64,000 nt of DNA from Bizionia saleffrena (GTDB lineage: Bacteria > Bacteroidota > Bacteroidia > Flavobacteriales > Flavobacteriaceae): positions 1-64,000 of the forward strand of contig NZ_VSKM01000009.1 of NCBI RefSeq assembly GCF_008086175.1, in the 5' to 3' direction. Shown piece after piece: positions 51,844-62,264 of this stretch. A program made the translations under genes and the position numbers. The notes beneath the pieces are model-generated. The model did no database searches and was not told the origin of the DNA. It was given only the letters and a program-made list of their open reading frames with translations. Each line of letters begins with the position of its first letter. Position 1 is the stretch's first letter.

Positions 51844-53244
51844 ATGAGTAAATACGATGTAGCCGTTATCGGCTCAGGACCTGGAGGATATGTAGCGGCG
51901 ATACGTTGCGCACAACTAGGAATGAAAACTGCAATTATCGAAAAATATTCAACACTTGGCGGTACGTGTCTTAACGTGGGGTGTATTCCAAGTAAAGCAT
52001 TACTAGATTCTTCTCATCATTACGAAGATGCAGTAAAACATTTTGAAGAGCACGGTATCGAAATACCTGGCGAAATTAAAGTAAATTTAGAAAAAATGAT
52101 TGCGCGCAAGCAATCGGTTGTAGACCAAACAACTGGTGGTATCGATTTTTTAATGAAGAAGAACAACATCGATGTTTATGAAGGTTTAGGTCGCTTTAAA
52201 GATGCTACTCATATTACTATAAAAGGAAAAGAAACTATAGAGATTGAAGCAAAAAACATCATTATTGCTACAGGATCAAAACCGGCGTCGTTACCATTTA
52301 TTTCTATAGATAAGGAGCGCATTATAACATCAACTGAGGCTTTAAAACTTAAAGAAATCCCGAAACATTTAATTGTTATTGGTGGTGGAGTTATTGGTTT
52401 AGAGTTGGGGCAAGTTTACAAACGTTTAGGTTCTGAGGTGACGGTTGTAGAATATATGGATCGCATCGTGCCAACAATGGACAAAGGTGTTTCTAAAGAA
52501 TTAAATAAGATTTTCAAAAAGCAAAAGCTAAAAATCAATACGTCTCACAAAGTAAAATCTGTAGAGCGTAAAGGGGATGAAGTTATTGTAAAAGCCGATA
52601 ATAAAAAAGGCGAAGAAGTAGAAATTAAAGGAGATTACTGCTTGGTTTCTGTTGGTCGTCGTGCATTTACAGACGGTTTAAATGCTGAAGCTGCTGGCGT
52701 AAAACTTACAGATAGAGGGTTAGTAGATGTAAACGAACATTTACAAACTAGCGCCTCTAATATTTATGCGATTGGTGATGTTATCAAAGGAGCAATGTTA
52801 GCGCATAAAGCGGAAGAAGAAGGTGTTTTTGTTGCTGAAACGTTAGCGGGACAAAAACCACATATCGATTATAACCTAATTCCAGGTGTAGTTTACACGT
52901 GGCCAGAAGCGGCATCGGTTGGTAAAACCGAAGAGCAATTAAAAGAAGCAAAAATAGAATATAAAACAGGACAATTCCCAATGCGTGCTTTAGGTAGAAG
53001 TAGAGCGAGTATGGATTTAGATGGTTTTGTAAAAGTGCTAGCCGATAAAAATACAGATGAAATTTTAGGGGTACATATGGTGGGCGCTCGTGCTGCCGAT
53101 ATGATTGCGGAAGCAGTTGTAGCGATGGAATACAGAGCAAGTGCAGAAGACGTTTCTAGAATGTCTCACGCACACCCAACATTTACGGAAGCAATTAAAG
53201 AAGCGGCATTAGCAGCAACTGATGATAGAGCTTTACATATTTAA
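51844..53244 (+). CDS. lpd: Dihydrolipoyl dehydrogenase (E3)
   Basis: A 466-residue flavoenzyme. The FAD motif GSGPGGYVAAIRCAQLG, the redox disulfide GGTCLNVGCIPSKALL, the NAD motif GGGVIGLELGQVYKRLGSEV and the C-terminal active-site His-Glu HAHPTFTEAIKEA are complete. It reoxidises lipoyl groups of pyruvate and 2-oxoglutarate dehydrogenase complexes. The other complex subunits are not adjacent. Ends in a hairpin terminator. Confidence 0.97.
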   Translation: MSKYDVAVIGSGPGGYVAAIRCAQLGMKTAIIEKYSTLGGTCLNVGCIPSKALLDSSHHYEDAVKHFEEHGIEIPGEIKVNLEKMIARKQSVVDQTTGGIDFLMKKNNIDVYEGLGRFKDATHITIKGKETIEIEAKNIIIATGSKPASLPFISIDKERIITSTEALKLKEIPKHLIVIGGGVIGLELGQVYKRLGSEVTVVEYMDRIVPTMDKGVSKELNKIFKKQKLKINTSHKVKSVERKGDEVIVKADNKKGEEVEIKGDYCLVSVGRRAFTDGLNAEAAGVKLTDRGLVDVNEHLQTSASNIYAIGDVIKGAMLAHKAEEEGVFVAETLAGQKPHIDYNLIPGVVYTWPEAASVGKTEEQLKEAKIEYKTGQFPMRALGRSRASMDLDGFVKVLADKNTDEILGVHMVGARAADMIAEAVVAMEYRASAEDVSRMSHAHPTFTEAIKEAALAATDDRALHI

Positions 53245-53282
53245 GTCACATTGAATAGAGGCTGATTACGACTATACATAGC

Positions 53283-53312
53283 AAAAAAGCGAACCCCACG
53301 GTTCGCTTTTTT
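53283..53312 (+). terminator. Terminator after lpd
   Basis: AAAAAAGCGAACC and GGTTCGCTTTTTT pair around CCAC, followed by a T run. Confidence 0.82.
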
Positions 53313-53416
53313 CGTTGTAGTCCCGATATTAGTTATAAACACGAGGTTTAAGTTTTTTCATTACATATATATACGCTAAATTTGTTACAAACTACGATTA
53401 AATAAAACGGAGAAGA

Positions 53417-54607
53417 ATGATTATAGAACCAAAAACACGCGGATTTATTTGCTTAACATCACACCCAGAGGGCTGTAAAAGCAATGTTTTAAGTCAGATA
53501 AATTATATAAAAGACCATCCCACAGCAAACGGACCAAAGCGCGTTTTGGTTATAGGGGCTTCAACAGGATTTGGTTTAGCATCACGAATTACTAGTGCTT
53601 ATGGTTCTAACGCCTCAACTATTGGGGTGTATTTCGAAAAACCACCTACCGACGGGCGACCGGCATCTCCGGGATATTACAACTCGGCAGCCTTCGAGAC
53701 GCAAGCACACAAAGACGGTTTGTATGCAAAAAGCATCAATGGCGATGCGTTTTCTAACGCAGTTAAAGCACAAACCATAAAACTGATTAAAGAAGATTTA
53801 GGGAAAATAGATTTACTAGTGTATAGTTTGGCTTCTCCTGTGAGACAACATCCTGATACGGGCGAAAAATTTAAATCGACTTTAAAGCCTATCGGACAAA
53901 CATTTACTGATAAAACGGTAGATTTCCATACGGGTGAAGTTAAAGAAATTACGATTGAGCCGTGTAACGAACAAGAAATTAAAAATACAGTCGCGGTAAT
54001 GGGCGGTGAAGATTGGCAGTTTTGGATTAATGCATTACAAGAAAATGATGCTTTAGCCGAAGATTTTAAAACTGTTGCTTATTCTTATATTGGTCCTTCA
54101 TTAACGGAAGCGGTTTACAGAAAAGGAACAATCGGTCGTGCTAAAGACCATTTAGAAGCTACTGCTTTTAAAATTAAAGACCAATTAAAAGCTATAAATG
54201 GTGAAGCGTATGTTTCGGTAAATAAAGCTTTGGTAACACAAGCGAGTTCGGCGATTCCTGTAATTCCTTTATATATTTCGTTGCTGTACAAAGTAATGAA
54301 AGAAGAAGGCATTCACGAAGGCTGTATCGAGCAAATAGAACGTTTGTTTAATGAGCGTTTATATGCTGAAAATATGACCTTAGACAGTGAAGGTAGAATT
54401 CGCGTTGACGATTTAGAAATGCGTGAAGACATTCAAGCAAAAGTATTAGAGCTTTGGAAAATTGCAACTACTGAAACGTTGCCTGAAATTGGCGATTTAG
54501 AAGGGTATAATACTGATTTCTTTAATTTATTCGGATTTAAAGTTGATGGGATTGATTACGATAAAGATGTTAATGAAATGGTTACTGTTCCCGGATTACA
54601 GGAGTAA
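53417..54607 (+). CDS. fabV: trans-2-enoyl-ACP/CoA reductase FabV
   Basis: A 396-residue NADH-dependent enoyl reductase. VLVIGASTGFGLASRI binds NAD, and the active site is Tyr-x8-Lys in VYRKGTIGRAKDHLE, as distinct from FabI (Tyr-x6-Lys). It catalyses the last step of fatty acid elongation and is usually insensitive to triclosan. A MIIEPKTRGFICLTSHPEGC N terminus is typical. TAAATTTG upstream (53377-53384) is a possible -7 element. Confidence 0.96.
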   Translation: MIIEPKTRGFICLTSHPEGCKSNVLSQINYIKDHPTANGPKRVLVIGASTGFGLASRITSAYGSNASTIGVYFEKPPTDGRPASPGYYNSAAFETQAHKDGLYAKSINGDAFSNAVKAQTIKLIKEDLGKIDLLVYSLASPVRQHPDTGEKFKSTLKPIGQTFTDKTVDFHTGEVKEITIEPCNEQEIKNTVAVMGGEDWQFWINALQENDALAEDFKTVAYSYIGPSLTEAVYRKGTIGRAKDHLEATAFKIKDQLKAINGEAYVSVNKALVTQASSAIPVIPLYISLLYKVMKEEGIHEGCIEQIERLFNERLYAENMTLDSEGRIRVDDLEMREDIQAKVLELWKIATTETLPEIGDLEGYNTDFFNLFGFKVDGIDYDKDVNEMVTVPGLQE

Positions 54608-54635
54608 TTATTACATTAATAGTAAAATTATATAA

Positions 54636-54669
54636 AAAAAAAGAGAACCATTTGGTTCTCTTTTTTTTA
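54636..54669. terminator. Bidirectional terminator between fabV and the PBP gene
   Basis: AAAGAGAACCA and TGGTTCTCTTT pair around TT, flanked by A and T runs; convergent genes on either side. Confidence 0.85.
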
Positions 54670-54674
54670 TACTT

Positions 54675-56915
54675 TTAGTTTCCGAATAAACGCTTTAAAA
54701 AGCCTTTTTCCTTGCGTTTCTCTCTCTTTTTAGCTTTTTCTTGTTCTTTTTCGAAGGAACTTTCCTTGTCTTTAAACAGTTCGAAGAATTTTTCAACACC
54801 CGTTTTTTCTTTGAAATCTTCGCAGTCCAATTGGTTGCGTTCTTCTTCGGTAAGTGATACAAAAGAAGCTGTGAGCTCTTTTTTTAAGTCGGTATTTCGT
54901 TCTGCTTTTTGTAATGTTTTGGCAACTAAAGGCAAGGCCAGTGAACTTCCTGCTCCTAAACCATTATTAAAATGAATTTTTGGCGAATTACAACCTACGC
55001 GACTAACCACCACAATATTTGGGTTGTACCCCACAAACCAAGCATCGGTGTAATCTTGAGACGTTCCTGTTTTTCCAGCTAATGGTAATGATATGCCGTA
55101 TTGGTTGCGTATGCGTTGTCCCGTTCCTCGAGCAATCGCATTTTGTAATATTTCGTTTATGTAAGCTGTGGTACGTTTAGAAAGCACTTCTTTTGGCTCT
55201 TGGTTTTTATGCGCGTAAAGTATGTCTCCCGAAGCGGTTTCAATTTTCACAATAGCGTAGGGTGTGGTCGTTTTTCCTGAATTTGCGAATACACTATACG
55301 CATTTGCAACTTCATAAATACTCGCGTTTGTGGTTCCTAAAGCTAAAGAAGGCACATTTTGTAATTTAGAACTAAAGTTTAAACGTGACCAAATTGTATC
55401 TAGCTTCGTGAAATTCGTTTCTAAATATAAATTTATTGTCGGAATATTTTTAGAATTTAATAAAGCACCTTGTAAGGAATATTTTCCTCCAAAAGTACGG
55501 TCGGCATTAGTGGGATTCCAATTTTTATAATCGCTCAGTTTAATAGAATCGTTATCTAAATAATAGCACGGTTGTTTGCCACTTTCGAAAGCGGTCGCGT
55601 ATAAAATCGGTTTAAAAGTGGAGGCCAATTGACGTTGCGAAAAGATTTGGTCGTAAGCATAACGTTGGTTATCAATACCGCCAACATAGGCTTTTACTGC
55701 GCCTGTTTTTGGTGACATCGCTAATAATCCCGCGTGAAGAATTGTGTTTTCTAGTTTTAAACTATCTACAATACTAATAGAATCCGTTTCCAAACCTTTC
55801 CAATTAAATACCAATTGTCGGCTTCTTAGTTTGGCAGAATCGGGATGTATTTTCATCTGTTTTAATTGTGCTTCAACCAATGTGTTTAAGGCACGCTTTT
55901 GTGACGCATTACTATTGTACTGTGCTCTTATTTTTTCTTGCATCACACTTAAATGCGACTCGAAAGCGTCTGTAGCATACGTTTGTAAGTTTTCGTTTAA
56001 AGTGGTGGAGATAATTAAACCATCTTTTTCTAAATTGTATTTTGTTTTGCTGTTTTTATTGATGGAATCAATAATTTTTGAAGCTTCTCCTTTTACATAA
56101 GTCAAAAAATGGCCTGCGTTATTTTTTGATGTCAAATTATTGTAATTCAACTTTAACGGTATTTCACTCAATGAATCTGCCGTCTTTTTATCTAAATAAT
56201 CGTAGCGCTGCATCTGACTTAACACCACATTTCTACGCATTACAGCGTTTTTAGGATTTTTCTTAGGATTATAGTACGTGTTGGCTTTTAAAATACCGAC
56301 AAGCACCGCAGCTTCTTCAATGGTTAAATCGCTTACTTTTTTGTTGAAATAGCGTAAAGCGGCACTTTCAATACCATAAATATTTTCACCAAAAGAGACC
56401 GTATTAAAATAGAGAGTCAGAATATTTTCTTTGGAGTAGATAGATTCAATGCGTTTGGCTTGAATAATCTCCTTAACCTTATTTACAGGAAGACTCAAAA
56501 AACCGTGGCTACTTCTTCCCGACATATTTTTAGCCAGCTGTTGCGAAATGGTGCTTCCACCGCCAGAGCGTTTGTCGCCTGTAAGTATCGATTTAAAAAT
56601 AACCCGTAATAAACTTCGGGTGTCTACACCATCGTGTTCAAAAAAACGCGCATCTTCAGTGGCAACTAAAGCATCTATTAAATGTTTCGGGAACTGCTCA
56701 TAACTAGCGTTCGTTCGGTTTTTGTCGAAGTATTTTCCTAAAACCACACGATTTTCAGATAAAACTACCGATGCTGTTTCGTTTTTGTAGTTGATGAGTT
56801 CGTCTTCGGTATATATTTTACCGAAAACATTCCATTTTACAGCAAGAATAAAAAGGATAAGTATTAGGAATAAGCCAATTGCTATTTTTGCAATAAGGAG
56901 TAAAATGCGTTTCAA
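54675..56915 (-). CDS. Class A penicillin-binding protein (PBP1A-like)
   Basis: A 746-residue bifunctional cell-wall synthase: N-terminal TM anchor (about 5-26), glycosyltransferase domain (TEDARFFEHDGVDTRS, GGGSTISQQLAKN, with catalytic Glu), and transpeptidase domain with Ser in ASTFKPILYATAF, then SKNIPTINL and AGKTGTSQDYTDAWFVGYNP. The basic Lys/Arg/Glu-rich tail (KEQEKAKKREKRKEKG) is common in Bacteroidota. Cytoplasmic membrane, periplasmic active sites. Confidence 0.92.
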   Translation of the reverse strand: MKRILLLIAKIAIGLFLILILFILAVKWNVFGKIYTEDELINYKNETASVVLSENRVVLGKYFDKNRTNASYEQFPKHLIDALVATEDARFFEHDGVDTRSLLRVIFKSILTGDKRSGGGSTISQQLAKNMSGRSSHGFLSLPVNKVKEIIQAKRIESIYSKENILTLYFNTVSFGENIYGIESAALRYFNKKVSDLTIEEAAVLVGILKANTYYNPKKNPKNAVMRRNVVLSQMQRYDYLDKKTADSLSEIPLKLNYNNLTSKNNAGHFLTYVKGEASKIIDSINKNSKTKYNLEKDGLIISTTLNENLQTYATDAFESHLSVMQEKIRAQYNSNASQKRALNTLVEAQLKQMKIHPDSAKLRSRQLVFNWKGLETDSISIVDSLKLENTILHAGLLAMSPKTGAVKAYVGGIDNQRYAYDQIFSQRQLASTFKPILYATAFESGKQPCYYLDNDSIKLSDYKNWNPTNADRTFGGKYSLQGALLNSKNIPTINLYLETNFTKLDTIWSRLNFSSKLQNVPSLALGTTNASIYEVANAYSVFANSGKTTTPYAIVKIETASGDILYAHKNQEPKEVLSKRTTAYINEILQNAIARGTGQRIRNQYGISLPLAGKTGTSQDYTDAWFVGYNPNIVVVSRVGCNSPKIHFNNGLGAGSSLALPLVAKTLQKAERNTDLKKELTASFVSLTEEERNQLDCEDFKEKTGVEKFFELFKDKESSFEKEQEKAKKREKRKEKGFLKRLFGN

Positions 56916-57014
56916 ATATATTGAGGTTTTAAAAGCGGGAAATTATAATTTCTGAAGTTGCTAAGCAGTACACTTAACAAAAATTTATACCTTATTGAGA
57001 TTCTATAAAAGGAA

Positions 57015-57602
57015 TTATGTGTGGAGCAAGTCTCTAACTCGTAGTCGTTTGCCGTAGTCTAAATCGTTAACATCTCTAATAAAACAATGCACACTTACGT
57101 CTTTGTCTTTAGCCTTAGCCACAAGTTCTTTAGCGGTAAATGGTCCAAACTCTTTGAAGTTTTCGATGTAATAAAATTCGTGATCGTTAATGAGTGCTTT
57201 TGCTTTTTTATGATATTTCGATTTTAAGAAATGGGTAACGTCTTCTATAGAATTGATACCATCTTTAACCTTATCTTCATTAATAAATAAGGCATAATCG
57301 TCCTTATCTTGATGTTCTAAAACCAAGACATCCGTATCTTTAAAATAGGCTTTAACGGTTATATTTCCATCTTCAGTTTCAATCGAAAAAATATTCTTAA
57401 AATGTATCGACCAAGAGGTTTCACTCACAATATCGTTATCTTGAATAGTGAGAATATCTTCTTCTTTAAAGACGTAAGTGGCTTTTTTCTCTGAAATACC
57501 ATTTACCAAAACCCAATTCTGATTGATAAATAAGGCATCATAATGAGTCTCGTAATTAAACGAAATAAGATTGGGAAGCAGTTCTAAAATTGGTGAAGGC
57601 AT
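57015..57602 (-). CDS. Hypothetical protein with a GYF_2-like C-terminal segment
   Basis: A 195-residue soluble protein without signal peptide. The N-terminal two thirds (1-130) are beta-rich, and the C-terminal YYIENFKEFGPFTAKELVAK then VHCFIRDVNDLDYGKRLRVRDLL recalls the GYF_2 pattern (Y...GPF...EL, followed by a 'W/D' segment). It lies between the class A PBP and DEAD-box helicase genes on the minus strand. No function is known. Confidence 0.55.
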   Translation of the reverse strand: MPSPILELLPNLISFNYETHYDALFINQNWVLVNGISEKKATYVFKEEDILTIQDNDIVSETSWSIHFKNIFSIETEDGNITVKAYFKDTDVLVLEHQDKDDYALFINEDKVKDGINSIEDVTHFLKSKYHKKAKALINDHEFYYIENFKEFGPFTAKELVAKAKDKDVSVHCFIRDVNDLDYGKRLRVRDLLHT

Positions 57603-57697
57603 TAGTTTGGCGCATATGATTCAGAATAAAAATAACGAAAATAAATTACATTTATTTTAAATTTGTTGAGAATTATAACGCGAAATACCACTAAATT

Positions 57698-59047
57698 TTA
57701 TTTTTTATTACGTTTGTTGTAATTTTTATCACCTCGAGTTTTTGGCTTTTTATACTTGGCAGCAATTTTAAATTTATAAGAACCTCCTAAGTTTTCTTTA
57801 GAGTTTTTTGCCGATCTTTCGTGGAAAGCTTCCCCGCGCTCTTCTAACGTTTTACGTTTATGAGGATTATTTCTTTCTTTTATTTGCGGACGTTCCTCTT
57901 CGATGAGTTCGGTAGAAATCTCTACGGTTTCAGGAATTTCTAATCGCTCGATTTTCATTTGCATTAAATCTTCAATAGCTTCTAAAGATTCCTGCTCTTT
58001 TTCAGTTGAAAATAAAATAGCCTTTCCTTCGCGTTCTGCACGACCGGTTCTACCAATTCTGTGCATATAGTTTTCAGGGTATTCTGGCGTATCAAAATTA
58101 ACAACGTGTGTAATATTATCAATATCTAATCCACGCGCCATAACATCGGTAGCGACCAAAATTCTGTTAAATCCTTCTCTAAATTGTTCAATACTTCGCA
58201 GTCTGTAATTTTGTGTTTTGTTAGAGTGAATCACACACAATTCGTCGTGATAAAATGCGTCTAAACTTTCGAATAGACGATCGGCCATTTTTTTGTAAGC
58301 CACAAACACCAACACTTTATTATAGGTCTCTTTATCGCGAAGTAATTCTTTTAATAAATTAAATTTCGTGTAGTAATTGGGTACATCATAACGTGTTTGG
58401 TTAATGTTTTCTAATGGTGTCCCAGAAGTCGCAACCGATACTTTTTCAGGATGAATAAAGAAATCTGAAATTAACTCATCCACATCTGTCGTCATCGTTG
58501 CCGAGAACATAATATTTTGACGACGCTCTGGTAAAATATCGAAAATATTAATGAGTTGGTGTCTAAACCCTAAGTCGAGCATTACATCCACTTCATCAAT
58601 CACTAATTTTTTAATCGATTTTAATTGTAATACACGGCTTAATGCCAAATCGTATAAACGCCCAGGAGTCGCCACAATAATGTCTTGACCTTGCGCAATC
58701 GCTTGTTTTTGCGTATTAATATTGGTGCCTCCATAAACACCAAGCACGCGCGTATTAATATATTTCGCTAGTTTTTCGATTTCGTCTACTACTTGCACCA
58801 CCAATTCTCGGGTAGGCACTAAGATTAAAATACGCGGGTTTTCTTGCTTAGAATACGGTAAACTTTTAAGAATAGGCAGCATATACGCAAAGGTTTTACC
58901 CGTTCCGGTTTGTGCAATTCCCACCATATCTTTCCCGCCAGCGATAACGCCGTAAGCTTCGGACTGAATGGGCGTTGGCGTGGTAAAGCCTAAGTCGTTA
59001 AGTCCGTTGTATAATGAGGTATTTAAATTTAAATCTTGAAAAGTCAC
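57698..59047 (-). CDS. DEAD-box RNA helicase (RhlE-like)
   Basis: A 449-residue helicase. Q motif (GFTTPTPIQSEAYG), Walker A AQTGTGKT, motif II reading DEVD in KKLVIDEVDVMLDLGF in place of DEAD, SAT (MFSATMT), ARGLDI and HRIGRTGR are all in order. The basic C-terminal tail (KYKKPKTRGDKNYNKRNKK) will bind RNA. It remodels RNA in the cytoplasm, often in ribosome assembly or cold response. The D-E-V-D change is tolerated in relatives. Confidence 0.92.
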   Translation of the reverse strand: MTFQDLNLNTSLYNGLNDLGFTTPTPIQSEAYGVIAGGKDMVGIAQTGTGKTFAYMLPILKSLPYSKQENPRILILVPTRELVVQVVDEIEKLAKYINTRVLGVYGGTNINTQKQAIAQGQDIIVATPGRLYDLALSRVLQLKSIKKLVIDEVDVMLDLGFRHQLINIFDILPERRQNIMFSATMTTDVDELISDFFIHPEKVSVATSGTPLENINQTRYDVPNYYTKFNLLKELLRDKETYNKVLVFVAYKKMADRLFESLDAFYHDELCVIHSNKTQNYRLRSIEQFREGFNRILVATDVMARGLDIDNITHVVNFDTPEYPENYMHRIGRTGRAEREGKAILFSTEKEQESLEAIEDLMQMKIERLEIPETVEISTELIEEERPQIKERNNPHKRKTLEERGEAFHERSAKNSKENLGGSYKFKIAAKYKKPKTRGDKNYNKRNKK

Positions 59048-59416
59048 GCTATTATATTTTAATTATGCTGCAAAGGTAACTTTTAAAACTTAATCTGTTT
59101 TACATTCTTGCGTTTTTGGTGAAAATGGTGTTAAATACTATTTAAAATGGTAGTATGCGTTATATTCTATTCCATTTAAAATCCAAAATAAGGCAATCTC
59201 TAAACGGTTTAGACCTACAAATATTGAAACGATTATACCATAAATCACAAATGTCCGATTTTAAATAGTTTAATTTTATTAATCTTAGTAAAATCCGGGA
59301 GTGCTAAGCTCTTAAAAGAATAACTTTCTTAGTAGTAATTGATTTAAGTAGGATGGCGTGCACATTTTTTAAAAATTCTATTTACTTTTTGGAAATTTAG
59401 AACCCCGTCGTCATTC
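59048..59416. other. Intergenic stretch, nothing recognised
   Basis: About 370 bases between divergent helicase and chorismate enzyme genes. AT-rich; no distinct promoter or hairpin was found. Confidence 0.4.
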
Positions 59417-59461
59417 TTGATTTTAAAAGTGAAGCGGTATTGTGTCTTTTATTGGACAATA

Positions 59462-60814
59462 ATGAGCATAAATAGCTTAATTCTTAATAAATTTGTCATC
59501 AACAGTTATAAAATAGTAGTATTGAGGAATAAGTCGGTATATAATAAGGAGGACATTGCTGCCTTTAAGTGTAAACTTTTAGTATGGTCGCAACAATTTG
59601 ACGATGTCGTTTGGTTAGATTCTAATAACTACACGCAACAGTATTCTAGTTATGACGCCGTTTTAGCGGTCGATGCGTTTACAGCCATCCAAACCGATTA
59701 TCAAGAGGCCTTCAATACTTTAGATGAGTACCAAAAAAGTACTAAAGATTGGATTTTTGGCTATTTAACCTACGATTTAAAGAATGATACCGAAGCGTTA
59801 CAATCTCGTAATTTCGACGGATTAGGCTTTCCTGATTTGTATTTTTTTCAGCCGAAGAAACTCTTTTTAATCAAAGGAAATACCGTAGAAACACAATATT
59901 TAAAGGCTGTTGAAGACGAGCTGGAAAAGGACTTGTTAGCGATTGAAGACCAAAAAGAAAATCCAACAACTTCCGAAACGTCTACGCTAAAAATGAAGCA
60001 ACGCATTCCTGAAAAGGCTTATTACGATAAGTTAAACACACTGTTAACTCACATTCACCGTGGCGATATTTACGAGGCTAATTTTTGTCAGGAGTTTTAT
60101 GCCGAAAATGCCACCATAAATCCATTAGAAACGTATTTAAAACTGAATGCCATTTCAAAACCGCCATTTGCAACCTTCTTAAAATCGGGAGATAAATTCT
60201 TACTATCGGCAACACCAGAGCGGTATTTAAAAAAGGAAGGCACCAAAATAATTTCGCAACCTATAAAAGGAACTTCAAAACGAGAGCAAGATAGTACTAA
60301 AGATGAAGCTTTAAAAAACGCATTAGGGTCCGATGAAAAAGAACGCAGCGAGAATATAATGATTGTCGATTTAGTACGTAACGATTTATCGCATACAGCA
60401 AGGCGTGGCAGCGTAAAAGTGGAAGAATTGTGCAAAATATATTCTTTCGAGCAAGTGCATCAAATGATTTCTACGGTAGTTTCAGAAGTTGAAGAAACCA
60501 CAAGCCCTATAAAAATTCTTCAAACGACGTTCCCAATGGGAAGTATGACAGGCGTTCCAAAAATTTCAGCCTTAACTATTATTGAAAAACTTGAAGAAAC
60601 TAAACGGGGATTGTATTCTGGAGCCGTAGGTTATATTACGCCAGATGGTGATTTTGATTTTAATGTGGTAATCCGGAGTATTCTATATAATACAACCAAA
60701 AAATACGTCTCCTATTCCGTTGGTGGTGCGATTACAGCAAAAAGCAATCCTCAAAAAGAATATGAAGAGTGCGGTATTAAGGCTAAAGCAATGCGCGACG
60801 TACTCGAAAACTAG
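59462..60814 (+). CDS. Chorismate-binding enzyme: aminodeoxychorismate synthase component I (PabB/TrpE family)
   Basis: The frame is open from 59417, but the ATG at 59462 (MSINSLILNKF...) gives a better N terminus; the length is then 450 residues. GTSKREQDSTKDEALKN, IVDLVRNDLSHTARRGSVKV and FPMGSMTGVPKISALTIIEK are the conserved chorismate-site blocks. The protein lacks a fused glutaminase. Alone, outside any trp operon, it is more likely PabB (folate) than TrpE. Followed by tilS on the same strand with 66 bases between. Confidence 0.85.
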   Translation: MSINSLILNKFVINSYKIVVLRNKSVYNKEDIAAFKCKLLVWSQQFDDVVWLDSNNYTQQYSSYDAVLAVDAFTAIQTDYQEAFNTLDEYQKSTKDWIFGYLTYDLKNDTEALQSRNFDGLGFPDLYFFQPKKLFLIKGNTVETQYLKAVEDELEKDLLAIEDQKENPTTSETSTLKMKQRIPEKAYYDKLNTLLTHIHRGDIYEANFCQEFYAENATINPLETYLKLNAISKPPFATFLKSGDKFLLSATPERYLKKEGTKIISQPIKGTSKREQDSTKDEALKNALGSDEKERSENIMIVDLVRNDLSHTARRGSVKVEELCKIYSFEQVHQMISTVVSEVEETTSPIKILQTTFPMGSMTGVPKISALTIIEKLEETKRGLYSGAVGYITPDGDFDFNVVIRSILYNTTKKYVSYSVGGAITAKSNPQKEYEECGIKAKAMRDVLEN

Positions 60815-60880
60815 TTTAACTTACAATGCTTTCTTACATTTGTAATAGGGATAATTAATTCTAATATTTAAATCCATACC

Positions 60881-62197
60881 GTGGAAAACACCTTTAAAAA
60901 CCATATAAACAAACAGCTCCCTTTTTTAAAAGACAGCCGCCTATTAATCGCTATTTCTGGGGGATTAGATAGTGTGGTACTTACACATTTGTGCAAAAAT
61001 GCAGGATTGAATGTCGCTTTGGCACATTGCAATTTTAATTTACGACCCGGAGATTGCGACCAAGACGAAACTTTTGTGGTGGCCCTTGCCGATGCCTTGG
61101 ATACAGAAGTGTTTGTACAAAGTTTTGATACCAATGCGTTTTCCGAGGCACATAAAATATCGACGCAAATGGCAGCGCGTGACTTGCGTTATACGTGGTT
61201 TAACGAACTCATTACGTTGTTAAAATTCGATTATGTATTAACTGCGCATCATGCGGACGATGCTCTAGAAACGGTTTTGATTAATTTATCTCGGGGCACT
61301 GGCTTAGATGGTTTAACGGGAATCCCGGAAGTTAATGAGACTGTTGTAAGACCATTATTACCCTTTTCAAGAGCTGAAATTGAAAATTATGCTAAAATAA
61401 ATAATATAGAATGGCGAGAGGATAGCAGCAATGCATCTACAAAATATCTACGCAATAAATTACGTCACGATATTATTCCACAGTTAAAAGAAATTAATCC
61501 GCAATTTTTAAGCAATTTCAAAAATACGTTGTCGCATTTGAAAGCGAGTCAGGCGATTGTAAACGAGAGTTTAGATTTAGTATTAAAAGAAGCGGTGTTG
61601 TTTTCGGATGCTGTTACCACGAAATTCAGTATTTCTGTTTTACAAGACTTAAAGTCTACAGAAGCCTTCTTATATGAAATATTTAAAGATTTTGGGTTTA
61701 ATAGTGGTGCTGCAATTGGCGATTTAATGACAGCGCAATCTGGAAAGCAATTATTAAGCGACACACATCTCCTTTTAAAAAATAGAGCGGAATTAGTATT
61801 GACGTTAAAATCGGAAAGCGATGGCGAAGATTGTATTACAATAACACAAGGTGTCGAGCGGATTAAAATAAATAGTGGAACTTTAGTTATTACGGAAGTC
61901 GCTTCTATTTCAGAGCATAACGCAAACACTGTTTTTGTTGATAAAGACTCACTTCAATTTCCATTAACTGTTAGAGCTTGGGAAAATGGGGATTACTTTT
62001 ATCCTTTAGGAATGCAAGGGAAAAAGAAACTGAGCAAATTTTTTAAGGATGAAAAACTATCTGTTTTAGAGAAAGAAAGAGCTGAATTATTGTGCACTAA
62101 CGACGACATTGTCTGGGTGATTAACAAGCGCTTGGATAACAGGTTTAAAGTGACAGAAAATACAACCCAGATTTTAAAAATAACCATTGAAGCGTAA
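60881..62197 (+). CDS. tilS: tRNA(Ile)-lysidine synthetase TilS
   Basis: A 438-residue enzyme starting at GTG (60881). The PP-loop ATP site is ISGGLDSVVLTHL. AHHADDALETVLINLSRGTG and REDSSNASTKYLRNKLRHDI are family signatures, and the C-terminal substrate-binding domain (AWENGDYFYPLGMQGKKKLS) is present. It converts C34 of the tRNA-Ile CAU anticodon to lysidine so that AUA is read, an essential step. Confidence 0.95.
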   Translation: MENTFKNHINKQLPFLKDSRLLIAISGGLDSVVLTHLCKNAGLNVALAHCNFNLRPGDCDQDETFVVALADALDTEVFVQSFDTNAFSEAHKISTQMAARDLRYTWFNELITLLKFDYVLTAHHADDALETVLINLSRGTGLDGLTGIPEVNETVVRPLLPFSRAEIENYAKINNIEWREDSSNASTKYLRNKLRHDIIPQLKEINPQFLSNFKNTLSHLKASQAIVNESLDLVLKEAVLFSDAVTTKFSISVLQDLKSTEAFLYEIFKDFGFNSGAAIGDLMTAQSGKQLLSDTHLLLKNRAELVLTLKSESDGEDCITITQGVERIKINSGTLVITEVASISEHNANTVFVDKDSLQFPLTVRAWENGDYFYPLGMQGKKKLSKFFKDEKLSVLEKERAELLCTNDDIVWVINKRLDNRFKVTENTTQILKITIEA

Positions 62198-62264
62198 ACA
62201 ATACTGCGCATTTATAAACACTGTCTTAGTTTAAACGGCAGTAATAATATAAAAATTACCGAAA